Shown piece by piece: positions 14,522-23,300 of a stretch of DNA of 30,487 bases (the first letter of the stretch is position 1; the number at the start of each line of letters is the position of its first letter). A program made the translations under genes and the position numbers. The stretch lies in the IMG/VR virus record IMGVR_UViG_3300047552_000848, positions 1-30,487 of that record. One strand, written 5' to 3'. Source of the DNA: a virus. The notes below the pieces were generated by a model, which was not told where the DNA came from, did not search any database, and saw nothing but the letters and a program-made list of their open reading frames with translations.

Positions 14522-14761
14522 TTATTCCTCGTCTTCTTGGAAAGGTACATCATAAAATGTTACATCCATTTTAATTGTACCATCTTCATTATAGGTAGCT
14601 TTGATACTTGTCTCATAATCAACCATACTGTTTAATGTTTTGCTAAATGTATCAACCATAGATTTACGAGTTGATTCAGTGTTATACTGACCTACGTATC
14701 CTGTACAATCTTCATTGATTCTTTTAATCAAGTTGTCTAAAAACTCTTTATGTTTAATCAT
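14522..14761 (-). CDS. Unknown acidic protein, 79 aa
   Basis: Not recognised. ATG 14761 is preferred over a TTG 12 nt upstream. The product has an N-terminal helix (H-K-E-F-L-D-N-L-I-K-R-I-N-E-D), a Y-V-G-Q-Y turn, and an alternating C-terminal half (Y-E-T-S-I-K-A-T-Y, T-I-K-M-D-V-T-F-Y) suggesting two or three strands. It overlaps the end of the HNH gene by 8 nt and ends 1 nt before tmk. Confidence 0.7.
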   Translation of the reverse strand: MIKHKEFLDNLIKRINEDCTGYVGQYNTESTRKSMVDTFSKTLNSMVDYETSIKATYNEDGTIKMDVTFYDVPFQEDEE

Positions 14762-15338
14762 TGTTATTAGCAATTAATTTGCACCAAGTTATAAACTCTG
14801 TATCACTCAATTTTCTCTTCATCATATTTACAATTTTATGTACCCATTGTACATTACCTTTAACGTATCCTTTAGATGAATCTATTCTATCTAAAGATGC
14901 GGTGGTTTCTTGTTTAGCTTCTTTTGCTAATTCTCTATTATATGACTCACTGAATACTAGTTTAATACCACTGATTGCACACTTTTCATTTTGTTTTATA
15001 AACAATTTCCAAGCAGATTCCATATCAAGGTTAAACTCAATATTTCTACTCTTAGCTCCATTCTTTATAGATGCCCAGTGTGATCCAGTGATGTTTCCGC
15101 AACCATTCCAGTTAAGATTGGCTTTACCAATCCTAGTCTTCCTACAGCCGCAACTGTGACTAGCTCCTCGTATTAAACTTGTTTGAAGAACTTGTCTCTT
15201 TTTACCGCAGTGGCATTTACACCACCACCTTTTATGTGTTGAGATGTATGTTCCTTCTTTAAGAACAGTCCAATCCCCATATATCTTACCAGTTAAATCT
15301 AATGACTTCATACAAGTCATTATAACTAATAATAACAT
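14754..15338 (-). CDS. Free-standing HNH homing endonuclease
   Basis: This 194-aa protein has an N-terminal Cys-rich DNA-binding part (W-W-C-K-C-H-C-G-K at 38-46, S-C-G-C at 62-65) starting with D-L-T-G-K-x-Y-G-x-W-T-V-L. The C-terminal HNH nuclease has C120-A-I-S-G, then S-L-D-R-I-D-S (148-154) and G-N-V-Q-W-V-H (161-167) with a K-R-K-L-S-D helix. Both halves are typical of phage homing endonucleases inserted beside nucleotide-metabolism genes. It lies 9 bp after the RNR gene and overlaps the next gene by 8 nt, so it was probably inserted between RNR and the 79-aa gene. Starts at 15338, 15320 or 15311 are all possible; the last gives the family-like MKSLDLTG. Confidence 0.92.
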   Translation of the reverse strand: MLLLVIMTCMKSLDLTGKIYGDWTVLKEGTYISTHKRWWCKCHCGKKRQVLQTSLIRGASHSCGCRKTRIGKANLNWNGCGNITGSHWASIKNGAKSRNIEFNLDMESAWKLFIKQNEKCAISGIKLVFSESYNRELAKEAKQETTASLDRIDSSKGYVKGNVQWVHKIVNMMKRKLSDTEFITWCKLIANNND

Positions 15339-15347
15339 CTATGCAAT

Positions 15348-17336
15348 CTATTTTTTAGATGGTAAAATCTGACAAGAATCATTACTGCAAAATCTCTCAA
15401 CATCTGCTTCCTCGTTCTTTATACCTCTTAGACGTAGCGGTTTAAGCTTGTCTACTAGATCGCTATACTTGTTCTCAGTAATAGCTTCATAAGGCATCTG
15501 AGGGAAGGCTGTACCTGCTTCTAGTAACGGTAAGAAGCTAATACCTTTTAATTGGTACTGATATATGTCCAAAACATGCTTAATCTGGTCTCCTTCATCC
15601 TTTTTAAATGTAACTGTGCAACTAACCTGGTTATCTGCCCAATAACGTTGCATAAAGGCTGCTAGAGCGGTTTGTTCCCAGATAGACACATCTTTGACCG
15701 TTCTGATACTATCGCCTACCTTAACCGGAATCTCGACGACTACGGTGCTATCTACACTACCTAAGCAAGGCTCAATCTTATAACCAGCATCTTTCATAGG
15801 CTGTACTAAGTCACTATGCTTACTTAACCTCATTCTACGGATATAGCATCTTGACTCAGGCCAGTGAATACCTGGTGTAGCTCCGGCTAGCAAACTTACA
15901 GTACCGCTAGGTTTAACACTAGTCTTCTTAATACTCTTAGGAATAGCTAACCAGTCAGAATATACTTCATCATAGCGTTCAATAGCTTTGTAACCTTCTT
16001 CACACCAGGTTTTAAGTGAGTGTAAACCTCTGTTAGTGATGAACTGTGCAATGCCTGACATTGAACAACCAATCCTACGATTACGAAGCATTACTCTGTT
16101 AGTCTCGGCCCAATGAGTCTGACCTAGAGTAACAGTCTTAGCATATAAGTAAGCATATTTGAGAGTGACCAAATAATCTTCCAAGCTGTCATGGTTATCA
16201 GGGAATGTTTCGACAAGGTTACATACTTCATATGATTCCAAACTTTGTTCTAAGCAAGGATTACCACCTGTGACTCTGTGATCTTTGTTATCCTTACCAT
16301 TGTTCATTCTGGAATAGCCTTGCATGTTTTCAAGCCAAGCATATCCAGGTTCACCGTTTATTTTAGTGCGTTCAGCTGCATTTCTATAATCCATGCCTAA
16401 ATCACAGAAGATAGAGTTGTTAGATGTCCAAGCCCAGCCATCAAGCTTATCGTTTCTTTCTTTATTAACCTTAGGATTCTTTAAATCCAGATACTCAGCT
16501 TGGTCATAAGGACCGAACACGATTTCAGCCGTTCTACGAACGTTACCAGCTACAACACACTTACCTATTAGATTCATGATGTCAACGATGGTAGTAATTG
16601 AGATAGGTTTTCCGACATTCCTATCCAATACTAACCTAATCATTTTATGCATGTCTTCTAATGGTTTTGGTCCTGAGCTTACACCACCAAATCCTTTGAT
16701 AGGTAAGCCTTCTGGTCTGACTAAACTATAATCGAATACTACAGTCTTGCTACCAGTGAAGTAAGACTCGATCAATAAGTTTAATGATTCGACCCAGCTC
16801 TCTCTATCATCTTGAATCTGATAAACAGTTTCAGTTTTACTAGGAGCAAAGATATCAATCTTTCCAGCACCTTTAGTATCGAAACCACAACCTACACCAA
16901 GCATAGATACGTCCATTAAGAAGCAGAAAGCCTTAGCCTTATCTTCTTTAATAGATTGTGTAGATACGAAAGCACAGTTATTGAGTGCCATGTACATACC
17001 ACGCTCTTCAGTAATAGGACTTCCCATCGCCCATAGACCACGACCAGGAGGAAGGAACTTCATATTGAAGATTCGGTCATACATCTCTTGAGCAGACTTC
17101 TGAGCTTTCATAGCTGACCAACCTAATTGATGTGACTCAATCCAGGTCTTCTGCATATTGAAAGTACCTTCGACTACCCTAGCCACAGTCTCCCACCAAT
17201 TCTCATTCTTACCATCTGGTTTAATGCGTGAATAAGTACGCATATAAACTAATTCACCCAAACCGTTAAAACCGAATGGGGCTTTGCGTGTTTTGTAACC
17301 TGCAAGAAAGTTATCTGTTAATCTAAATTTATCCAT
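15348..17336 (-). CDS. nrdJ: Class II ribonucleoside-triphosphate reductase (B12-dependent)
   Basis: This monomeric adenosylcobalamin-dependent reductase turns NTPs into dNTPs. C121 (in N-N-C-A-F-V-S-T) and C372 (in V-C-N-L-V-E-T-F-P) form the substrate-reducing pair. N359-P-C361-x-E363 holds the thiyl-radical Cys and the catalytic Glu. A C-terminal C650-x4-C655 pair shuttles electrons from thioredoxin. At 662 aa it is shorter than the Lactobacillus enzyme (739 aa), as usual for phages, and no intein or intron break is seen. S-V-K-P-S-G-T-V-S (473-481) is the conserved phosphate-binding region. It requires cobalamin from the host or medium and does not need the oxygen-sensitive or di-iron partners of classes III and I. 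It follows the dCMP deaminase gene with a 1-bp gap. Confidence 0.96.
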   Translation of the reverse strand: MDKFRLTDNFLAGYKTRKAPFGFNGLGELVYMRTYSRIKPDGKNENWWETVARVVEGTFNMQKTWIESHQLGWSAMKAQKSAQEMYDRIFNMKFLPPGRGLWAMGSPITEERGMYMALNNCAFVSTQSIKEDKAKAFCFLMDVSMLGVGCGFDTKGAGKIDIFAPSKTETVYQIQDDRESWVESLNLLIESYFTGSKTVVFDYSLVRPEGLPIKGFGGVSSGPKPLEDMHKMIRLVLDRNVGKPISITTIVDIMNLIGKCVVAGNVRRTAEIVFGPYDQAEYLDLKNPKVNKERNDKLDGWAWTSNNSIFCDLGMDYRNAAERTKINGEPGYAWLENMQGYSRMNNGKDNKDHRVTGGNPCLEQSLESYEVCNLVETFPDNHDSLEDYLVTLKYAYLYAKTVTLGQTHWAETNRVMLRNRRIGCSMSGIAQFITNRGLHSLKTWCEEGYKAIERYDEVYSDWLAIPKSIKKTSVKPSGTVSLLAGATPGIHWPESRCYIRRMRLSKHSDLVQPMKDAGYKIEPCLGSVDSTVVVEIPVKVGDSIRTVKDVSIWEQTALAAFMQRYWADNQVSCTVTFKKDEGDQIKHVLDIYQYQLKGISFLPLLEAGTAFPQMPYEAITENKYSDLVDKLKPLRLRGIKNEEADVERFCSNDSCQILPSKK

Positions 17337-17337
17337 A

Positions 17338-17826
17338 TTAAATATTTATTTCCTTACCATCTAAAAATCCAACCAAACCTAGAACGCCGTCAAACCAGTC
17401 AACTACTACTGAGGCTTCTTCAAGCATCATACGAGCAGTGTTGAATGAAGAAACCCATTTTTCATCATGAACTAGGTTGGGCCATTGTTTATGTACAATT
17501 ATTTTATATACACCTGCTTGTATAATAGACTTTGTGCATTCAGAGCATGGAATACCTTGCGTATATAGTACTGAGGTCATACTGCTAACACCTTGCTGAG
17601 CGCATTGCAATACTGCGTTTGCTTCAGCATGTACGACTAACTTGTGTTTAAGATCTCTGTTATTGTAACGTTCTTCAGTGTCTTTTACTCCACAAGGAAA
17701 TCCGTTAAATCCATTAGCAATTATTCTGTTATTCTTTATCAGAACTGCACCGATCTTAGTTTTAGGATCCTTTGATTTAGAGGCAGCGAGGTATACATGC
17801 CTCATGAAAAATTCATCCCAGTTCAT
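17338..17826 (-). CDS. dCMP deaminase
   Basis: The enzyme converts dCMP to dUMP, the substrate of ThyA. The zinc site is clear: H-A-E (66-68) and P-C-S-E-C (93-97). T-K-I-G-A-V (23-28) and N-G-F-N-G-F-P (38-44) are typical of the ComEB/dCMP deaminase branch rather than cytidine deaminases. At 162 aa it has the normal length. It lies between mazG (1-nt overlap) and nrdJ (1-bp gap), so it is translated within the same mRNA. Confidence 0.95.
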   Translation of the reverse strand: MNWDEFFMRHVYLAASKSKDPKTKIGAVLIKNNRIIANGFNGFPCGVKDTEERYNNRDLKHKLVVHAEANAVLQCAQQGVSSMTSVLYTQGIPCSECTKSIIQAGVYKIIVHKQWPNLVHDEKWVSSFNTARMMLEEASVVVDWFDGVLGLVGFLDGKEINI

Positions 17827-18158
17827 TATCGAGTATCTCCACTTCCACCTATTACTCCACGTTCTTTACGAGAAGCTAGTTTACTATGATTGATCTGGAT
17901 TAGTTCAGTGAGAGTGATACCCATAACATCAGCAATTCTAGTCAAGTACCATAGAACATCAGAACATTCATCAATAATAGTACCTTTAATATTTGTAGTT
18001 AACTCTTTTTGGTCTCTGATAACTTTCTTTAGTTTACCGGCAACTTCACCAGCTTCACTAGTCAAACCTAGGACTAGATATTCTAACTCCCTGTCTTTAG
18101 GGTAGATTGCTGTAGTGCGTGTGAATTCCAAGTATTCTTGGTTAGTAATGTTTGTCAT
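17826..18158 (-). CDS. MazG-like nucleoside triphosphate pyrophosphohydrolase
   Basis: This 110-aa all-alpha NTP pyrophosphatase has the E-x-x-E motif E35-A-G-E38 and the E-x-x-D motif E64-C-S-D67 that bind magnesium, and the characteristic G-G-S-G-D-T-R end. It hydrolyses (d)NTPs to NMP and pyrophosphate. In this operon it could feed dCMP to the deaminase or remove unwanted nucleotides; MazG-type enzymes in phages have also been linked to ppGpp, but substrate cannot be read from sequence. It starts after a 145-bp hairpin-rich leader. Confidence 0.92.
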   Translation of the reverse strand: MTNITNQEYLEFTRTTAIYPKDRELEYLVLGLTSEAGEVAGKLKKVIRDQKELTTNIKGTIIDECSDVLWYLTRIADVMGITLTELIQINHSKLASRKERGVIGGSGDTR

Positions 18159-18173
18159 AATTATAAAATGTCG

Positions 18174-18314
18174 AATTCGTTGTCAGAACTTTTCTAACAA
18201 CGAATTTCAGACTATCAGAAAAAATAGTCTTTGGAAATAGGGACGAGAAACTTTTAGGCAACTTTTTTTCTTGCCTATTGCTAACTAAATGAAGAAGACG
18301 TGGTTAGACGTCTT
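18174..18314 (-). promoter_or_regulatory. Four consecutive hairpins before the nucleotide operon
   Basis: Four dyads lie in a row: AAGACGT/ACGTCTT (18295-18301 with 18308-18314, overlapping the 67-aa gene's stop), TAGGCAA/TTGCCTA (18255-18261 with 18271-18277), GACTAT/ATAGTC (18210-18215 with 18224-18229) and the 10-bp AATTCGTTGT/ACAACGAATT (18174-18183 with 18197-18206). On the minus strand only short T-runs follow them. The last ends 16 nt before the mazG start. They may act as processing sites, weak terminators or a regulatory leader. Confidence 0.6.
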
Positions 18315-18507
18315 GAAGTTCGAATAACTCGCGAGTTATCTTACGTAACGCAGTGTACAATTCATTGTTTTCATCTTCCAATTCATTGAATGCGTTATTA
18401 AGAATGAGTTCTCCTCTAGCTCCTAAGGTAGCTTTAAGTACTAAGCTATCATCAAGGATCATAGTTAACTCTTCGTTAGCTGGTTCGAATGTGATTTCTA
18501 AGGTCAT
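18304..18507 (-). CDS. Unknown 67-aa acidic protein
   Basis: Not recognised. The product begins with a strand-like L-E-I-T-F-E-P segment, then L-T-M-I-L-D-D-S-L-V-L-K-A, and ends in an acidic helix (L-E-D-E-N-N-E-L-Y-T-A-L-R-K-I) of leucine-zipper character. It is the first gene after a good promoter (TTGACA, 17 bp, TAAATT) and precedes the nucleotide operon, so it may be highly expressed and early. Confidence 0.68.
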   Translation of the reverse strand: MTLEITFEPANEELTMILDDSLVLKATLGARGELILNNAFNELEDENNELYTALRKITRELFELQDV

Positions 18508-18516
18508 ATTGTTAAT

Positions 18517-18545
18517 AATTTAAGAAGCTACAAAACAATTGTCAA
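18517..18545 (-). promoter_or_regulatory. Sigma70 promoter for the 67-aa gene and nucleotide operon
   Basis: On the minus strand TTGACA (18540-18545) is a perfect -35 box, followed by a 17-bp spacer and TAAATT (18517-18522). It lies just upstream of ATG 18507. The consensus -35 suggests recognition by host polymerase. Confidence 0.65.
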
Positions 18546-18567
18546 CCTATTATTTATAGATTAACAT
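18539..18567 (+). promoter_or_regulatory. Divergent promoter candidate for the RpoB middle fragment
   Basis: TTGTCA (18539-18544), a 17-bp spacer and TAACAT (18562-18567) point right and overlap the -35 of the leftward promoter. The expected +1 is 18574, the A of the ATG, so the transcript would be leaderless. The -10 match is moderate. Confidence 0.4.
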
Positions 18568-18573
18568 GTAATT

Positions 18574-19260
18574 ATGTCATTAACACATCCAGAGAAAATC
18601 AGTAAAATAAAACAATGGCTCAATCTAACTCAATTAGATCCTACGATTGTAAAAACTACAATAGGAGTAAACGAGGCTAAGATTAGCGCTCAAGTTTTAC
18701 TAGCCAGCTCTGCTAAGCTAATCAAGATTAACAAAAATGAAGCTGAGCCTGATGATCGTGATAATCTTAAGTTCAGTAAATTCATGGGTATTGAGGACTT
18801 TGTTGAAGAGCATATTCATAGAGATGCTGGACGTATTCAACAAAAAGCTGCTTATAAAATGCAGATGAAGAAGAATCTTAGTTGGTTAACTCCAGGGTTT
18901 TTCTCTCCTCAAATACGTAGTGTAGTGATAGGAAACTCTTTAGCTAATAACGTAGATGGTATTAATCCATTAGAACACTGGGATAATAGCCATAAAGTAA
19001 CTAAGATGGGTCCTGGTGGTATTCCTAGCACTGATGCTATTCCACCTGAATCACGTAACGTAGCGCCTTCTAGCTTCGGTTTCTTCGATCCTGTGCATAT
19101 TAGTGAGACTGAGAAGATCGGTGTAAATAACTACATTAATCAAAATGTAGCTAAAGGAAACGATGGTAAGCTATACCGAGTAATGAAAACTAAAGACGGT
19201 CTTAAATGGATGAATCACGAAGAAATTTTAGATAAACAGGTACACATACCTGAATACTAA
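18574..19260 (+). CDS. Fragment of multisubunit RNA polymerase beta subunit (fork/rifampicin region)
   Basis: The 228-aa protein matches the central part of bacterial RpoB. D60-D-R-D-N-L is at the position of E. coli D-D-I-D-H-L. N131-P-L, G146-P-G-G and the following R161-N-V-A-P-S-S-F-G-F match the N-P-L, G-P-G-G and R-D-V-H-P-T-H-Y-G-R segments, and E178-x-x-x-I-G-V matches E-G-P-N-I-G-L. By ungapped alignment E. coli D516 is kept (D128), H526 is Asn, R529 is Lys and S531 is Thr, so rifampicin insensitivity is likely. The protrusion/lobe part before it and the hybrid-binding part after it are absent, and the frame ends cleanly at TAA. It therefore works as one piece of a split beta subunit. 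The N-terminal piece is at 26226-26927. Confidence 0.85.
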   Translation: MSLTHPEKISKIKQWLNLTQLDPTIVKTTIGVNEAKISAQVLLASSAKLIKINKNEAEPDDRDNLKFSKFMGIEDFVEEHIHRDAGRIQQKAAYKMQMKKNLSWLTPGFFSPQIRSVVIGNSLANNVDGINPLEHWDNSHKVTKMGPGGIPSTDAIPPESRNVAPSSFGFFDPVHISETEKIGVNNYINQNVAKGNDGKLYRVMKTKDGLKWMNHEEILDKQVHIPEY

Positions 19261-20312
19261 TTTATCACCACTTCATTAAGAGTTTCGAAATAGTCTGAAG
19301 TTCCTGCTACATTGCTAGTATTCTCTACTAAATAAAATCCTATTGGACCAGACTTAGCATTAGCAGGTATAACCAGAGTAACTGTATCCTTCACCTGATT
19401 ATTATTCTTTGAAGATAAAGTGAAGCTGGTGACTGGTTCTGCTCCTTTAAAGCATACCTTTTTTAAGTCAGCAAATCCTACTCTGTGTGTAGTATCATCA
19501 TAGTCCGGATCAGTAGCTGGACAAGTAATAGTGATTGTATCTCCTACTACATATGTACGAGTGTTGAAGTAAATTTCATCTATTCTCTCAATCGGGAATA
19601 ACACCGGTGATTTAATGATGTAGCTTCCTATATCAAATACTGCTGGATTATTACTTGAGAAGTCTTTGATATAAAATGGAATACCTGGCATTGCATTGTA
19701 TCTAAAGTGATCCAGTGATATTCGATTAAAGTTGTTTGAACTGTATCCTGTATAATCACCAGCTATAGCTAGACTACCGGTTACTGTTATTCCTGAAGAT
19801 ATGGCAGGGATATATAACCTAGTCACAGGTCTATAATATTGACTGCTGCGATATACTGAAGTCTTGTCCTGTGTATCAAATCCCCAGTAACCTAAAGAAA
19901 AATCTATAGTAAAATCAACAGCAGCATTAGAATAGTTTTTTGGACTTTTAGCTTTAAACTTAATGTTATTATGCTGATTAGTTTTAATATTAGTGATTAC
20001 TTCAGCACTGTTGTTTGTTATATATCTTTTTACTATACAATCACCACTGACAAAAGATACGACATCAAACACACCTAATCCTGTAGCAAGACTGATAGGA
20101 AATCCTACTACACCTGGTAATGTTAAAACCATTGATTTGACATTATATCTCAAGTCAAATGCTTGCTTAGGTGAGAGTGGAGGACCATTAACTATTCCAT
20201 TTATAGAAGGTATAGCTCCTCTAGTCTTCATTGCTGATACTGAGTTAGCTGTCTGTACTGGCAAATTATCAAAAGGATAAAATGCTGAATTTCCCTGGCT
20301 ATAAATGTTCAT
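19257..20312 (-). CDS. Fibre-like virion protein with IPT/TIG-like C-terminal domain
   Basis: This 351-aa protein is rich in Ser, Thr, Asn and Tyr with alternating strands throughout, as in phage fibre or baseplate proteins. Residues about 255-345 (T-Y-V-V-G-D-T-I-T-I-T, F-A-D-L-K-K-V-C-F-K-G, then V-T-L-V-I-P-A-N-A-K-S-G-P-I-G-F-Y) have the layout of an IPT/TIG immunoglobulin-like domain, common in phage tail fibres. There is no signal peptide. It follows the 1149-aa gene with a 1-nt overlap, so the two are translated together. Its end overlaps the convergent RpoB fragment by 4 nt. Role in adsorption is inferred from composition and context. Confidence 0.7.
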   Translation of the reverse strand: MNIYSQGNSAFYPFDNLPVQTANSVSAMKTRGAIPSINGIVNGPPLSPKQAFDLRYNVKSMVLTLPGVVGFPISLATGLGVFDVVSFVSGDCIVKRYITNNSAEVITNIKTNQHNNIKFKAKSPKNYSNAAVDFTIDFSLGYWGFDTQDKTSVYRSSQYYRPVTRLYIPAISSGITVTGSLAIAGDYTGYSSNNFNRISLDHFRYNAMPGIPFYIKDFSSNNPAVFDIGSYIIKSPVLFPIERIDEIYFNTRTYVVGDTITITCPATDPDYDDTTHRVGFADLKKVCFKGAEPVTSFTLSSKNNNQVKDTVTLVIPANAKSGPIGFYLVENTSNVAGTSDYFETLNEVVIN

Positions 20313-23300
20313 TAAATGTTGGTGAATGTTATAGCATTATTACCTCTATTAGCTTTTACACCTCTAGGAGAATTCACATTAAATTCTGGATGTGAAGCTA
20401 TCCAATAGAATCCTTTAAGCTGGTCAGTCGATAAGTTTGCATCGGCTATATGCATGTAACCATCAAAATCTGGAGCATATTTTTTAGATTTACCATTACT
20501 TGCACCAGTGTTTACAGAAGGTATGGAATTATTGGTTGTAAAATAAACATGGATGTCTAGTGGGCCTGTACCTATTACTGGAATAAAATTTGCAGGTGTA
20601 ATCACAGTCAATCCTGGGATACTAGAAGCAAAATTATTATACAAGTTTGTTAGAAGGGTAGAAGGTAAGTCACCTACGCTAGGTTTATTGAACTGGAATT
20701 TCAAAGGATAAACACCAGACAATGAAACAGTACCATCATCTTGTGCAGTTAACAGTGGTTGGTTTCCATTAAAGTCCGGAGAAAATTTTGTTATATGATA
20801 CGTTGGGACAGCAGTACTTACAGATAAGTTTGCTGAACCTACTTTCAATGATACATTTTTTAGAGCTAAATGATTACCTAGTAACTGAGTAACTCCGAAC
20901 TTCTTGAGTTTGTTATCTGTAGAGTAGAAAGACAAATTCAACACACTAGGCTTACCAAACTTATCTTCTTCATTTAAGTCATCAGCTATAGCTATTGTAT
21001 TGTAACTTTTGAACAGAAATAACACAGTGTCAGCTAAAGTATTATTGGCTATAGTTTTTAGAGCTGCTAACTGGATTTTCACTAAGTCATCACGCAGTTG
21101 TTCGGTCACACCTACATATCTATTAGTGTTTTCAGTGATGTAAGTAGCTAGATCGCTGGTAGGAACATTAGTAAAGTCAGTATACCCTGCATTCTTGAAT
21201 AACTGTTTACTAAACAATTTGTAAGGTATATCAGTGACTGGGAAGATTGTGCTTCCATGAGTTAAAATCGTATCGTATTCACCACTACTCACAGCTACAG
21301 CGCTATACAACGGTACCATAGCGTTCTGACCACTAGAGTTATCAAGATAATATACAGTTTCAAGATATACTATTTCACCAGGGTTTAAGACGAATGGGCA
21401 ATCAAGACCAAATACTTGAATACGATCTGTGTGATTTTCAGATGTATAGACTGCACTACTTGGAGCGACTTTTACTGTACTTCCTCGGTAACTAGGAGGA
21501 GCATAAAAACCTGGAGCCTCAGCAAATTCTTCATTAGGTGCTTTTAATAGTTTGAAAGGTTGATATTTTGGTCCAGTTTCGTCAACACTCACTATGCTAT
21601 ATTTAGTATCGACACCAGGAACTGAGGGAGCCAACTCATTACCAGTTATAGGTGTAAGAGTCTTAAAAGTACCTAGTCCACCTTCAGGAAACATGGAATA
21701 GACTAGAGTGCCTTCAGTATATGATGAAGCACTATCCCAGTTAACAGGAGCACCGCCAGCTTCACCACTTCCTGTAAACACTTGTCCTACTAACTTAAGA
21801 CCACAATGAGGGTTGGCAGTATCTATCGGTTGCAATGATAAGGTGCTAGTACCTGAACCTGATGCAAATAATACTTGAGATTGAGGACTCTGGTAGTTAT
21901 CACAACTCATTGCAGGTATTTGAATATTACCTGATAGATCAAATCCGCAACCTGAAGGTAATTCAGTGATATTAACTTCAGAACTCCAAGCCGGAGCAGG
22001 TTTAACTACGTTGTCAATTCTCTGACCAGCGATACTAAGAGTAGCTCCATTAGTACCAGCGACAAACTTGCTACACTTAGAAATAAAGTCTGGGAAATTA
22101 AGTTTAATCTCACCTTCTAAATCTAGATGACATACAACTTTATCATTTTCAGTAGGGTTAGGAGGAGTTGTACTCTTGACTAAACGAACTGAGTTGTATG
22201 ATAAATAGTTTGCTGTATTAGTGGTGATCTTAGGTAACAGTGAACTACCTACTCTCACATTAAAGTTATCAGCACTAACAACAAATCCGCCATCACATTT
22301 AGGAGTTGGTAAATCTATTGTTATATCAGTATCCCAAGTACAAGGAGAGTCTGTATTTCTTCTACCACCATTGTTAGTCAAGTCTATCTGTTGTTTCTTT
22401 AATAAACCATTGCTAACTGTCATTACTGGATCTACATAAATTTCAGTTTCTTCCAGTACATAACCAGTACCACCATCAATTATGTTTACTACTTCAATAC
22501 CATAACCTACACCAGCTACTGTAGTGATTACAGCATCATTATTACCGCCTTTAACTTTTATGACAGGAAGTGTAGTGTAGCCTGACCCTGGACTTATAAT
22601 ATTGACTGCAGTAATGGCTCCATTCGTAACAGCAGCGATCTCTAGTTTAGCACCGGAACCTATTGGAACACTACCACCGGCTGATCCACCAGTATTGCTA
22701 GTCCAACTATAAGCATTAAATTTGATAGGGTCTGTGAATCTAATTCCGTCTGGATAACATGGAATATTTACTGGAGGTAGAGTTATGTCAGTTGTGCAGA
22801 AATCGGATTTAGAAATTACAGCGCCAGACAGTTCAGTTACTTGTTTACTAAAGCTATCAGTGATAGCCCAAGGTTCAATGTTTACTGCTACACCATTTTC
22901 TTTACAAGGTATGTCAATAATAACAGGAGGTCCGGTTAAATCAAAACTACATGGAGTAGAGCTTGCTTCTTTAAACTCAATATTTTTTGTGGTGCTTACT
23001 CCTGCTACTGAATCTGTTATCACTAATGATACTCCACCTGTCACACTAGGTCCGTTAGGATAACAAGGAATTGTTAGCTGAGGCATTGATATGTCAAATA
23101 CACAGCTATTATCTGCGTCTTTTACTATGCTAACCAATGACCTATCAACAACTAAACTATCCGGAGAAGTTTTTATTTCAAGGTTAGTGCTCTTAAACTT
23201 GATACCTTGAGGACATGGTATTTTAGGTAGTACAATATCAACATTACCATCAAAAGTCCAATTACATGCTATATCCTCACTCTGGTTAATTGATAGAGAT

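Noticed and set aside
22785-23063. Plus-strand frame opposite the Cys-repeat fibre gene
   Set aside because: It is a shadow of a long, clearly coding gene on the other strand.
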